A stretch of 64,000 nt of DNA from NCBI RefSeq assembly GCF_020171945.1, contig NZ_JAIVAP010000001.1, positions 682,001 to 746,000 on the forward strand, written 5' to 3'. Source of the stretch: Bacillus infantis (GTDB taxonomy: Bacteria; Bacillota; Bacilli; Bacillales; Cytobacillaceae). A program made the position numbers and the translations under genes. Below are positions 53,435 to 61,864 of the stretch, in pieces (position 1 is the stretch's first letter; every line of letters begins with the position of its first letter). The notes below the pieces were generated by a model that worked only from the letters and a program-made list of their open reading frames with translations, did no database searches and was not told where the DNA came from.

Positions 53435-54455
53435 TTAGGATAACCTCTTTTTCAAGATAGCTTGCCCTTATCCCGAAATTCGGGGGAGCAGGATCAATCT
53501 TTTCATTTAAGAGGAGTTTAATGGCAAGATAAGGGAAATTAATGCCGGACAGGCAGCTGATATGAAGCCCCCCGCTCATTCTCGGGTTGATTTCCAGCAG
53601 CTTTGGCACACCTTGCCCATATTTAACCTGGACATTGAACACATATGGAACCGGGTATTCACGATGAAGGTTTTCGGCTATCCCGCTGAGAAGCAGGTTT
53701 TCCTCCAGCTCCCTCACCCGTCCTTGCCCTTTTTTCCTTGGAATGCTGGTGTACAGCTTGCCTCCGTCTGCCAGGCAGTCGATGCTGTACTCAGGGCCAT
53801 CCAGATATTCGAGCACCATCAGGTCTGGAAAGCTTTCTTGCTGCGATAAAATTCCGCAGGCATTCGCAAAGGAAATACGGTGTCCAACCCCTTGTCCGAA
53901 CAGCTCCGCTATTGAATCTTCACGATCCTTTACCACTCTGAATCCATAAGCCCCTTCTCCAATTACAGGCTTGAAGCAGACTTTATGGCCTGCAGCCTTA
54001 AGCTTATGATAGGCTTCCTTGAAGCCTGCCGCTGTATTGACGACTTCGTAGTCAGGGATGCTTACCAGCTGCTTGCCGGCTGCATTCTTTTCCTCAATTG
54101 ACCGGTAGATGGCCGCCTTATTGTCCATGAAGGACATCAGCATCGGGTCCGGGCAGACAAGCACCTTGACGCCTATTGCTTCAAAACGGGCAAGATTCCG
54201 TGAAATCAGGACATTTTCCTTGCGGGGAATAAAAATGTCAATCTCATTCCGGGCACAGAAATCCAGGCAGAACATAATATATTCCTCACCGGATATATCA
54301 GGCTCAGTCCCTTTGAAATCGCATACCTGCAAATAGAGAGCATCCTTGTCCGGATGGGTCCCGTATATGGTAAAGCTTCTATTGTCAGGATTGTTCTTAA
54401 TCATTGTGATATAATGGCTCACCGTCGTGAACCAGCGGTTAAACCAGATTTTCAT
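53430..54455 (-). CDS. ATP-grasp domain ligase of unknown substrate
   Basis: A 341-residue protein. The ATP-grasp fold is visible: central CFKPVIGEGAYGFRVVKD (about 160-178, P-loop-like), then DLMVLEYLDGPEYSIDCLAD and LLEINPRMSGGLHISCLSG (metal-binding Glu and Asn). The N-terminal domain is Rossmann-like. It resembles the CarB/PylC-type group that joins a carboxylate and an amine. It is a single gene with its own terminator, so the partner substrate is unknown. The ATG with GAGGG upstream is chosen over one four codons earlier. Confidence 0.75.
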   Translation of the reverse strand: MKIWFNRWFTTVSHYITMIKNNPDNRSFTIYGTHPDKDALYLQVCDFKGTEPDISGEEYIMFCLDFCARNEIDIFIPRKENVLISRNLARFEAIGVKVLVCPDPMLMSFMDNKAAIYRSIEEKNAAGKQLVSIPDYEVVNTAAGFKEAYHKLKAAGHKVCFKPVIGEGAYGFRVVKDREDSIAELFGQGVGHRISFANACGILSQQESFPDLMVLEYLDGPEYSIDCLADGGKLYTSIPRKKGQGRVRELEENLLLSGIAENLHREYPVPYVFNVQVKYGQGVPKLLEINPRMSGGLHISCLSGINFPYLAIKLLLNEKIDPAPPNFGIRASYLEKEVILS

Positions 54456-54591
54456 GCCAGCCCTCATTCCCCTGTCAGTAAAATATGAACTACTGAGAAC
54501 TCCTTTGCCTTAACAGGCTGAAAAAAAGGAATACTCTGATAGATCTATTATCTCACATTTTCGACAGAGGTAAACAGATTCTGGCAATCTT

Positions 54592-55503
54592 CTACTGCAT
54601 AAAAGTCACACTGTACAGGATGATCGGCAGGGTGATGAGGCTCAGGCAAGTGCTGGCAAGCGTCGCGCTTGAAACAAGCTCCGGATCTGTACCATATTGA
54701 ACGGCATACATGGTCGTATTGGCAGCAGAAGGCATGGCCGCCATGACAATCATGATCTGTTTCAGAAGAGTATCAGCAGGCAGGAAAAATGTAAAAGCCA
54801 GCGCGATCAAAGGAGATACAACCATTCTCAAGGTAAGGGAGACAGAGAGCGGGCCTATTTCCAGGTTTTTTACTGATATATTGGCGAGCGTGATGCCAAG
54901 GATGATCATGACCGTTGGTATAGCTGCATCTCCTACCATCCCTACTGCTTCCATCAGAGTTCCGCCGACAGGAATGTTCATAAACTGCAGCGCTGCTCCG
55001 AGTAAGGCCCCGTAAACAATCGGCACCCTTGCGACCTCTTTAAGGGCCGTTTTAAAGCTGGCATTTTCAATAGATCCTTTAGCTGCATAATATACCCCCA
55101 GGGTGCACATCAGCAGCTGCTGGATGACCATCAGCACAACCGCATATTGTATTCCTTCCTGTCCAAATGCAAACAGGACAAGCGGGGTTCCATAATTGCC
55201 GTTATTCATGAAGGCTGATGATAAAATGATGCCGCATGTGCGCTTTCTGCTGTATCCTGCAAAATAAGCTACAGCATACACGAGCGCAATGATTGCCAAG
55301 GCCAGTCCCAATGTGTAAATGGCCATGACTGCATAATCAAGATTGAACTCTGTTTCGTAGAAAGTCCTGAAGGCAAGAAAGGGTGTCATTAAGTATATGG
55401 CCACGATTGACAGGGACTTCGTTTCCAGCCTGAAGATTTTCTAGCCGGCATAGCCAAGGCCAAAAATAAGAAAAATCGGAATTAAGATTGCTATAAAGGA
55501 CAT
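54592..55503 (-). pseudogene. AEC family transporter interrupted by in-frame TAG
   Basis: The minus strand encodes MSFIAILIPIFLIFGLGYAG, then TAG at 55443-55441, then KIFRLETKSLSIVAIYLMTP and the whole remaining carrier to a normal stop. The pieces together give 303 codons, the usual AEC length, with ten predicted helices. The first 20 residues are the family's typical N-terminal helix. A GTG-started 270-residue product from after the stop would lack helix 1. It is either a recent pseudogene, a sequencing error or a truncated protein. Confidence 0.8.
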
Positions 55504-55635
55504 ATCATCAGCTTCCATTCAAGATATTTCGGATTTCGTAAAAACCAGTTTCTATTATACAAGATTCTGTACTTCTCTGCTCAAGAAAAGCATTAAAGTT
55601 ATTAATTTAAAAAATCGAATGAAAACTGGGAAATC

Positions 55636-55675
55636 TAAAAAAAAAGCATGATGCTGCAGCCGCAGCAATCATGCC
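55636..55675 (-). terminator. Terminator of the HesB-like gene
   Basis: GCATGAT-GCTGC pairs with GCAGCAATCATGC and a long T-run follows on the minus strand, just after the stop codon. Confidence 0.8.
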
Positions 55676-55681
55676 TTCTCT

Positions 55682-55978
55682 TTAATGATGATGCTTTTCT
55701 TTTAAAGGATTGTAGATGACAAATTCCTCTTTTGGAACAAAGAAGTACTGGATCCACACACCATCCAGGAAATCTTCCCGTGCATCGAGCAGGATGTCGA
55801 TATCCTTGTCGGTTGATACAATTTCATCATGCTCTGCAGGTGTATCGAGCTTAATATCATAATGGGCGTGGTTTCCGTGATGCTCTGTTACGAAAATTCG
55901 GATATACTGGCCTTCTTCTGCTGTTTCCAGCATCTTTTTCAGCACTTTAGCCGCATTGCGGTTGATTTTGACTTTCAT
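55682..55978 (-). CDS. HesB/IscA-like protein lacking cysteines
   Basis: A 98-residue protein with the HesB-like fold: VKINRNAAKVLKKMLETAEE at the N-terminus, YIRIFVTEHHGNHAHYDIKL in the middle and VSTDKDIDILLDAREDFLDG. IscA-type iron-sulfur carriers use three Cys; none is present here, and the sequence has HHGNHAH and a C-terminal HHH instead. It may bind a metal through His or serve another role, as for the B. subtilis YneR group. The ATG has GGAG upstream. Confidence 0.7.
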   Translation of the reverse strand: MKVKINRNAAKVLKKMLETAEEGQYIRIFVTEHHGNHAHYDIKLDTPAEHDEIVSTDKDIDILLDAREDFLDGVWIQYFFVPKEEFVIYNPLKEKHHH

Positions 55979-56000
55979 TTTTCCAAACTCCTTTTAAGTG

Positions 56001-57122
56001 TTATACGCCCGGGAACCAGCCAGGGGTATTAACAATGGCCTGCCAGAGCGGATCTGGAACAGTCAGCTCCTCCTGGGCATCCTTATCAATTTTGGTTTTG
56101 ATTTCGCCTTCCCTGCCCTCTTCGACTTTTTGCACCCACTCAGGATCAATGATCAGCTCACGGCCCAGCGCAATAAGAGGGACGCCTGTTCCAAACGCTT
56201 TTTCTACTTCTTCCGGCGTATAAAGAGAACCAACGCCGATAACAGGGACAGAGCTGCCGACTCTTTCCTGGATGATCTCGATTCTGGACCTGGTGTCCTC
56301 GACTCCGCGGCGCGGCTCTGACCAGAAGTCCTGGAGTGAAACGTGGAGATAGTCGAGATCTTTTTTTGCCAGCTCATCAATCAGGACAAGAGTATCCGCC
56401 ATCGTGATCCCTGGTGTTTCCGGTTCTTCAGGAGAAAATCTGTAGCCTACAGCAAACGGCTTTTTGGCATGTGCCGCAACCGTCTTCTTGACTTCATCAA
56501 CAACAGCGAGCGGGAAAGTAAGCCTCTTTTCCAGGCTGCCTCCCCATTGATCATCCCTGCGGTTTGAATGAGGAGAAAAGAATTGCTGAATAAGGTAGCC
56601 ATTCGCTCCATGGATTTCAACCCCGTCATAACCTGCTTCAATAGCACGTCTTGTGGCTTCGCCGAAATCTTTAATAATGCTTTCAACTTCCTCGCCGCTG
56701 AGCGCGCGCGGCTCCTTTTTTCCTTCACCGGAGCTTGCAACTGCACTGGCACTGACAATCTCTCCGTTCGGAACGAGCTCAGGAGGGCATTCCCTTCCGC
56801 CGTGGAAAATCTGCAGGATCGCTTTTGCACCTTCTGCTTGTATGTCTCCCGCCAGGCGCTTCAAGCTTGGGATGTACTCATCTTTATGGCCGGCAAACTC
56901 TCCTGGGAAGCCTTTTCCATTCTCGGTCACATATGTACAAGCCGTAATCACCATGCCGGGACCTTTTGACCGGCGGGCATAGTATGAAGCCTCAGCATCA
57001 GAAACAGTATCATCCTCATTAGAAGAGAAATTTGTCATTGGCGCCATTACCAGTCTGTTTTTAACTTCAATTCCACTTTTAAAAGTAAATGACTCAAAAA
57101 ATTGTTTGTATTGTTCTTTCAT
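56001..57122 (-). CDS. Old Yellow Enzyme family flavin oxidoreductase
   Basis: A 373-residue TIM-barrel FMN enzyme. NRLVMAPMTNFSSNEDDTVS opens the barrel, and the active-site pair HGAN in YDGVEIHGANGYLIQQFFSP with SNRRDDQWGGSLEKRLTF are classic. QIFHGGRECPPELV and ALGRELIIDPEWVQK are also seen. It reduces activated alkenes or other electrophiles with NAD(P)H, similar to YqiG. GGGAGG precedes the ATG. It is co-transcribed with the ABM-type monooxygenase 27 bases upstream. Confidence 0.9.
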   Translation of the reverse strand: MKEQYKQFFESFTFKSGIEVKNRLVMAPMTNFSSNEDDTVSDAEASYYARRSKGPGMVITACTYVTENGKGFPGEFAGHKDEYIPSLKRLAGDIQAEGAKAILQIFHGGRECPPELVPNGEIVSASAVASSGEGKKEPRALSGEEVESIIKDFGEATRRAIEAGYDGVEIHGANGYLIQQFFSPHSNRRDDQWGGSLEKRLTFPLAVVDEVKKTVAAHAKKPFAVGYRFSPEEPETPGITMADTLVLIDELAKKDLDYLHVSLQDFWSEPRRGVEDTRSRIEIIQERVGSSVPVIGVGSLYTPEEVEKAFGTGVPLIALGRELIIDPEWVQKVEEGREGEIKTKIDKDAQEELTVPDPLWQAIVNTPGWFPGV

Positions 57123-57149
57123 GAACCTGATGTCCTCCCTTGGTGTGTT

Positions 57150-57440
57150 TTAAAGTTCTTCAGCTTCAAAGCGTTCTGCCTTGAGTGGTGCTGCCAATAC
57201 TTCTTTCATTTCCTGCATATAGTTCTGGAAGTGGGCGGTTTCGCCGTGCAGCCTTACAGCTTCCTTGTCCTTCCATTTTTCCAGCATCACAAATGTATTT
57301 TCTTTACCGGCACTCTCAAATAAATCATAGCTGATATTTCCTTCCTCAGCCTGTGACCCTTTGATCACTTCTTTGGTTTTCTCCAGGAAAACATCACGCT
57401 TAGCCGGATCCACCGTAATATGCGCATGAATGATAATCAT
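57150..57440 (-). CDS. Antibiotic biosynthesis monooxygenase (ABM) domain protein
   Basis: A 96-residue dimeric alpha/beta barrel protein: IIIHAHITVDPAKRDVFLEK, then SYDLFESAGKENTFVMLEKW and HFQNYMQEMKEVLAAPLKAE. Proteins such as YcnE and YgiN act as quinol monooxygenases. It is paired with an OYE-type reductase, which suggests quinone or electrophile detoxification. GGAGGAG precedes the ATG. A palindrome TGTAAC-A7-GTTACA lies about 80 bases upstream. Confidence 0.85.
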   Translation of the reverse strand: MIIIHAHITVDPAKRDVFLEKTKEVIKGSQAEEGNISYDLFESAGKENTFVMLEKWKDKEAVRLHGETAHFQNYMQEMKEVLAAPLKAERFEAEEL

Positions 57441-57517
57441 GGACAGCTCCTCCTTCTTTTTTACACAAATTTTAGTATTGGTTAAAAATCAATGAAATAT
57501 CTTCCGAATCCTTAAAC

Positions 57518-57536
57518 TGTAACAAAAAAAGTTACA
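57518..57536. promoter_or_regulatory. Palindrome TGTAAC-A7-GTTACA
   Basis: A perfect 6-bp inverted repeat with seven A between, upstream of the ABM/OYE operon. It could be an operator for a quinone- or redox-responsive regulator. Its spacing does not fit TnrA/GlnR. Confidence 0.4.
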
Positions 57537-57607
57537 TTAAAGATTCAACAGAGGGTTAAAGATATCATATTCTACCGGGAGGTTTTTTTCAAAAGAAATG
57601 CTTGAGT

Positions 57608-58073
57608 GAAATGCGGAAGCGGCTTGCTTAGAGCCGACAAGCATAAGACGCCCAAGAATAAAAGGCGTTCTTTGCCTTTGATTCTTGGGTGGCTTATGAC
57701 TCGAGGCTCTAGCCGCTGGAGCTGGACAATAGAAATGCGGAGGGCGCTTGCTCAATTAAGGAACGCAGACTAAAAACGCCACGTCCTGTGGCAACGTCTG
57801 CATGACCCGCGTCCTGCGGGCCTCAAGCTTAAGACAAACAGAGCGGAAGGTTGTTCTTTAACCTTCTGATCTGTTTGGCTTAAGACCTCGAGGGGCTAGC
57901 GCCCGGAGCTGGACAATACGAAATGCGGAAGCGGCTTGCTTAGAGCCGACAAGCATAAGACGCCCAAGAATAAAGGCGTTCTTGCCTTTAATTCTTGGGT
58001 GGCTTATGACTCGAGGCTCTAGCCGCTGGAGCTGGACAATAGAAATGCGGAGGGCGCTTGCTCAATTAAGGAA
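57608..58073. repeat. Tandem structured repeat elements A-B-A-B'
   Basis: Element A occurs at 57608-57730 and 57918-58040, nearly identical. Element B occurs at 57731-57917 and its first 33 bases again at 58041-58073. All complete units begin GAAATGCGG and end GGAGCTGGACAAT. A folds as a long near-perfect hairpin (AGCGGCT/AGCCGCT, TAGAGCC/GGCTCTA, CCCAAGAAT/ATTCTTGGG, AAAGGC/GCCTTT). B has several stems (GCCAC/GTGGC, CCCGC/GCGGG, GAAGGTT/AACCTTC). No gene lies here. Confidence 0.8.
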
Positions 58074-58078
58074 AACCA

Positions 58079-58110
58079 TAAAAAAGCACACTCCGTGATG
58101 AGTGTGCTTC
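58079..58110 (-). terminator. Terminator of the MurNAc operon
   Basis: The stem AAGCACACT / AGTGTGCTT with a T-run on the minus strand lies beside the mupG stop codon. Confidence 0.8.
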
Positions 58111-58114
58111 TGCT

Positions 58115-59128
58115 TTAAATATGAATAATACGGATTTTTTGACCCGGCTTGATGAATGAGAGAAGCGGCCGGTCTTCTTTTTTTATCCTGCCGGCTATAT
58201 TTACTCTTTCATCTGCCGGAAGATCAGACAGTGTTATTTGCACTTCACCTTTGTAACGGCCGTAATGCTCATTATCCACAGTAATCGTTCCTGCACCGCG
58301 TTTCCCGCAGTTCAATGGGGGCACAGGGTCAGTTGTCCGGGTATTCATGAACCTGACAGCATCCCTTGCCTGATCAGGCCGAGTAGCATAAGTTCCCTCA
58401 GGTATTGCACAATTCTCAGCTCTCAGCGGCATGACAAAGTCCTCTTCGTAAGCCAGGAGATCCTCCAGCAGCCCTGCACCAATATCAGGATCGCCGATAT
58501 AAATATCATCAATTCCCTCAGCCTTCAGCTCCACATAAGCAGCAAAGGGTTCAGCATGGCGATGCTTTTCAAGCGTCGGCAGGCCTTCGAATAGCGGTCC
58601 CCTTTTTTCACCCCGGGATGGAATATACGCAGCAAGCGGAATTCCCAGGCTTTTAAATAACGTATTCTGATCATGGAAAAAAGATTCAGCCAGCCCGGTT
58701 TCCCTTCTCGGGTAAAAATTATGCCATCCGATCAGCCTATCAGGTTTAAGCCCGAGACTGAGAAGGTTTTTAATATCATCCTCGAAAAGGATACTGGAGT
58801 TGACAGCTATTTTGAATTCCTTTGCAAGGGAGATAATCAGATTATGGTCGAAAAAGTCATCCAGCCTAAGACCGGCTACCCCAAGTTCTTTTAAAGCAAA
58901 AAGGTCTGCAACTCCCAGATGGCCGGGTGTATGCATGGAAACATCCGCATAAACATCAATGCCGCTTTCCTTTGCAGCAGAAAGCAGCCTCTTGGCCGCT
59001 GCGGCCAGCTCCCCTTTTTCTTCAGGGATATGAAGCGAGGTGAAGCCCCGCTTCACCCCCTTGCTTCCTGCATTCCTGATCCGCTCTTCAGCAGAAGGAT
59101 CGTTCAGATAGAAGGAAATGCCGATCAA
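58115..59128 (-). CDS. mupG: MupG-like 6-phospho-N-acetylmuramidase (DUF871)
   Basis: A 337-residue cytosolic protein. The TIM-barrel part has GISFYLNDPSAEERI and LGVAGLRLDDFFDHNLI, and WHNFYPRRETGLAESFF is a DUF871 signature. A C-terminal cyclophilin-like domain (about 240-337) contains CGKRGAGTITVDN. In S. aureus MupG cleaves MurNAc-6P-GlcNAc, the product of MurP uptake. It overlaps murP by ATGA, so the two are coupled, and it fits the operon's job in cell-wall recycling. Confidence 0.85.
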   Translation of the reverse strand: MIGISFYLNDPSAEERIRNAGSKGVKRGFTSLHIPEEKGELAAAAKRLLSAAKESGIDVYADVSMHTPGHLGVADLFALKELGVAGLRLDDFFDHNLIISLAKEFKIAVNSSILFEDDIKNLLSLGLKPDRLIGWHNFYPRRETGLAESFFHDQNTLFKSLGIPLAAYIPSRGEKRGPLFEGLPTLEKHRHAEPFAAYVELKAEGIDDIYIGDPDIGAGLLEDLLAYEEDFVMPLRAENCAIPEGTYATRPDQARDAVRFMNTRTTDPVPPLNCGKRGAGTITVDNEHYGRYKGEVQITLSDLPADERVNIAGRIKKEDRPLLSFIKPGQKIRIIHI

Positions 59129-60486
59129 TCAAACTCACCAGCCATTTCATCTTTGAAGCCGAACAGATAGGTGAAGGCAAATCCTGCTGCATAGGCAATT
59201 ACAAGTCCTACAAGGTACAAAAGGATTTCACCTGCGTTAACAATGAAGGCAAGCGGCAGGCCGGATACTCCGATTGCAACAGTGGCAATATCGAAATGCG
59301 CCTGGAATGCGCCGCCTACACCTGCGCCAAGGCAGGCTGTAATGAATGGCCTTCCAAGTGGAAGTGTTACACCAAAGATCAGCGGTTCGCCGATACCAAG
59401 CATTCCGGAAGGCAGAGCCCCGCCGATTGCCCTTTTGAGGCGCTTCTTCTTGGTTTTGAAATAGATGGCAAATGCTGCGCCAACCTGGCCGGCGCCTCCC
59501 ATCGCAAGGATTGGCAATAATGGATCATCGCCGATTGAATTGATCAGTTCCAGGTGGACAGGTGTAAGACCCTGATGAAGCCCGGTTACGACAAGCGGCA
59601 GGAAGGTTGCGCCAAGAACAAATCCGGCAACGACTCCGCCGATATCAAGAACAGAAAGCAGGCCTTTTGTAATTCCTTCTGAGATGAATCCGCCAACAGG
59701 CATGAATACCACATAGGTAACAATCCCTGTTATCAGAAGCGAAACTGTTGGCGTAATGATGATATCCAATGATTGTGGTACAAATTTTCTGACCCGCTTC
59801 TCGACCAGTGCAATAAAGATGGCAGCAAGCAGAACGCCGATCAAGCCTCCGCGGCCAGGAACAAGTGCTTCACCGAAAAGCGTTATGCCTGCGACTGAAG
59901 GATTGATGATCAATATCCCTGCAAGTCCGCCAAGTGCCGGAGATCCGCCAAACTCTTTCGCCGCATTGATACCGACCAGGATGCCGAGATAAGCGAACAG
60001 TCCTCCGCCTATTACAGTCAGAATCATGGCGAGCTGTGATTCACCGTCAAGCCAGCCTGCCTGAATGACAGCTTTCGAAATACCTGTGATCAGACCGGAA
60101 GCAACAAGTGCCGGAATGAGCGGGATGAAGATGCTCGCAATCTTACGAAGGAACAGTTTAAAAGGAGTCGCGTTTTTCTTATTGATTTCTGACTTTTTGC
60201 TTGCCGCCCGGTCGTTCAGATTGAGCTCACCCGACGCTTCAAGCAGTTTGCCAAACTCTTCTGTAACCTTATTGACCTTGCCTGGCCCCAGAATAATCTG
60301 CAGTGTTTCTTCCTCAACCAGCCCGAGGACTCCATCTGTTTTTTTCAGTCCTGCTTTGTCTACCAATGACTCATCAAGCGGCGTTACTCTAAGACGGGTC
60401 ATGCAATGCGTATAAGATCCGATATTGGAAGCCCCGCCCAGCTTTTCGAGTATTTTCTCAGCAAGAATTGTATTTTCGCCAGCCAT
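59125..60486 (-). CDS. murP: MurNAc-type PTS transporter EIIBC (MurP)
   Basis: A 453-residue PTS permease. The IIB domain (about 1-80) has the phosphorylated Cys in NIGSYTHCMTRLRVTPLD. The IIC domain (about 110-450) has ten helices and the motif GIGEPLIFGVTLPLGRPF. No IIA domain is attached, so it borrows one. Neighbours murQ and mupG point to MurNAc or MurNAc-GlcNAc as substrate. The internal ATG with GGGGGA 7 bases upstream is chosen. A cre site lies about 55 bases upstream. Confidence 0.85.
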   Translation of the reverse strand: MAGENTILAEKILEKLGGASNIGSYTHCMTRLRVTPLDESLVDKAGLKKTDGVLGLVEEETLQIILGPGKVNKVTEEFGKLLEASGELNLNDRAASKKSEINKKNATPFKLFLRKIASIFIPLIPALVASGLITGISKAVIQAGWLDGESQLAMILTVIGGGLFAYLGILVGINAAKEFGGSPALGGLAGILIINPSVAGITLFGEALVPGRGGLIGVLLAAIFIALVEKRVRKFVPQSLDIIITPTVSLLITGIVTYVVFMPVGGFISEGITKGLLSVLDIGGVVAGFVLGATFLPLVVTGLHQGLTPVHLELINSIGDDPLLPILAMGGAGQVGAAFAIYFKTKKKRLKRAIGGALPSGMLGIGEPLIFGVTLPLGRPFITACLGAGVGGAFQAHFDIATVAIGVSGLPLAFIVNAGEILLYLVGLVIAYAAGFAFTYLFGFKDEMAGEFD

Positions 60487-60538
60487 TTGAATTTCCCCCA
60501 TTTCTAACATTGATGTCAGTACAAAATTTTCAAACTAT

Positions 60539-60552
60539 TGGAATCGTTTTCA
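60539..60552 (-). promoter_or_regulatory. CcpA cre site upstream of murP
   Basis: On the minus strand, TGAAAACGATTCCA matches 13 of 14 positions of the cre consensus TGWAARCGYTWNCW, which suggests carbon catabolite repression of murP-mupG. Confidence 0.65.
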
Positions 60553-60707
60553 CCCAAGGCATAAAAAATAGCTTAAGAGAATAATAGGATAAAGTATCAG
60601 TCCAAGCCTATATTATGAAAAACCCCTGTCAGCTGTTTTTTGATGACCACCCCCAAAAAAGGATATGCAGAGGGCAGGCCCGAACTTGGCGCCTTCCCCT
60701 GATAGGT

Positions 60708-61616
60708 TTAATTGCCGGCCTTCTCCACTGCGATACGCACATATCCGCCGGCTTGATCGAGCAGATACTCTGCTTCATCTTTGCTTTTTCCAGTTTTAAT
60801 CATAACAATCGCAGTTTTAGCCTGAAGCCCGCTGTCTTCAAGTGCCTTTTTGGCCAGTTCATAATCAGCGCCGGTTATCTTGCTGATGATGCCGATTGCA
60901 CGCTCCTTAAGCTTGTGATTGCTGACATGAACATCCACCATTAAGTTTTCATAAACCTTGCCGAACAGGATCATGCTGGCAGTTGAAATCATGTTCAGAA
61001 TCATTTTATGGGCAGTTGCCGCCTTCAGCCTTGTTGAGCCTGTCAGCGCCTCAGGGCCGACAATCACTTCAATGCTGTGGTCAGCTTCTTTGCTGATGAT
61101 GGCGCCGGTGTTGCAGGAAAGTGCTACCGTCCTGGCTCCGATGCTCCTCGCATACTTAAGCGCTCCTGCCACATAAGGGGTGCGCCCGCTCGCCGCAATG
61201 CCGACTACAGTATCATCTTGCGTCAGGCCAATCTCCTTCAGATCCCGTTCGCCCCATTCCGGCTTATCTTCTGCCCCTTCAACAGCCTTGACAAAAGCAT
61301 CCCTGCCCCCGGCCATGATTCCCTGCACAGATTCCGGATCCGTACTGAAAGTAGGCGGGCATTCGACCGCATCCAAAACGCCGAGCCTGCCGCTTGTACC
61401 AGCCCCTATATAGATGAGCCTGCCTCCCTTTTTCAGCGATTCGAATACAAACCCGACTGCTATCTCTACATCCGGGAGAACCTGCTCAACCGCTAATGCC
61501 ACCTTCTTGTCTTCCTCATTCATCATCGTAATGATTTCCAAAGGTGAAGCTGTATCAATCTTCATAGTCCGCTCATTGCGGGTTTCCGTTGTTAACGAGG
61601 TTAAGTTCTCTTTCAT
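60708..61616 (-). CDS. murQ: N-acetylmuramic acid 6-phosphate etherase MurQ
   Basis: A 302-residue SIS-domain lyase that removes lactate from MurNAc-6P to give GlcNAc-6[21 protein letters not shown] is the SIS signature, and the catalytic Glu is in [32 protein letters not shown] and ALSCNTGA also fit. The C-terminal [18 protein letters not shown] binds the substrate helix. GGAGGG lies 8 bases before the ATG. It is the first gene of the operon with a strong SigA promoter. No murR repressor gene lies in the window. Confidence 0.95.
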   Translation of the reverse strand: MKENLTSLTTETRNERTMKIDTASPLEIITMMNEEDKKVALAVEQVLPDVEIAVGFVFESLKKGGRLIYIGAGTSGRLGVLDAVECPPTFSTDPESVQGIMAGGRDAFVKAVEGAEDKPEWGERDLKEIGLTQDDTVVGIAASGRTPYVAGALKYARSIGARTVALSCNTGAIISKEADHSIEVIVGPEALTGSTRLKAATAHKMILNMISTASMILFGKVYENLMVDVHVSNHKLKERAIGIISKITGADYELAKKALEDSGLQAKTAIVMIKTGKSKDEAEYLLDQAGGYVRIAVEKAGN

Positions 61617-61640
61617 TCCTAAGGCCCTCCTGTCACTGAT

Positions 61641-61686
61641 GAACTAGTTCTAATTTCATTATAGAGGGTATAAAATATTAGTTCAA
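61641..61686 (-). promoter_or_regulatory. SigA promoter of murQ with adjacent palindrome
   Basis: On the minus strand, TTGAAC is separated by 17 bases from TATAAT (61658-61686). The palindrome GAACTAGTTC (61641-61650) sits at about the transcription start and could be an operator for a MurR-type regulator located elsewhere. Confidence 0.7.
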
Positions 61687-61864
61687 CAACATATTTAATT
61701 TTATGAAATTTAATTTTAGTCGCGATCTGGCTGGAGCTAGTTTTTACTATTATATATATGAGGCTGGTGGGGTTGTATTCTTTTTTTAGATGGACGGAGG
61801 TGTTGGGTGAAAGATTGTTTTAGTTGTGGGGGCTGGGTGTATACTTTGTTTTCGCTCAAACTTT

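Noticed and set aside
54561-54567. Spo0A box (TGTCGAA on the minus strand), with another at 17210-17216
   Set aside because: A 7-base match is expected several times by chance in 64 kb on two strands, and neither sits in a clear promoter.
55441-55443. TAG as pyrrolysine or other recoding codon
   Set aside because: No pyl genes are visible and AEC proteins have no special residue there; mutation or sequencing error is simpler.
57518-57536. TnrA/GlnR site
   Set aside because: The TGTAA and TTACA half-sites are separated by nine bases instead of the required seven.
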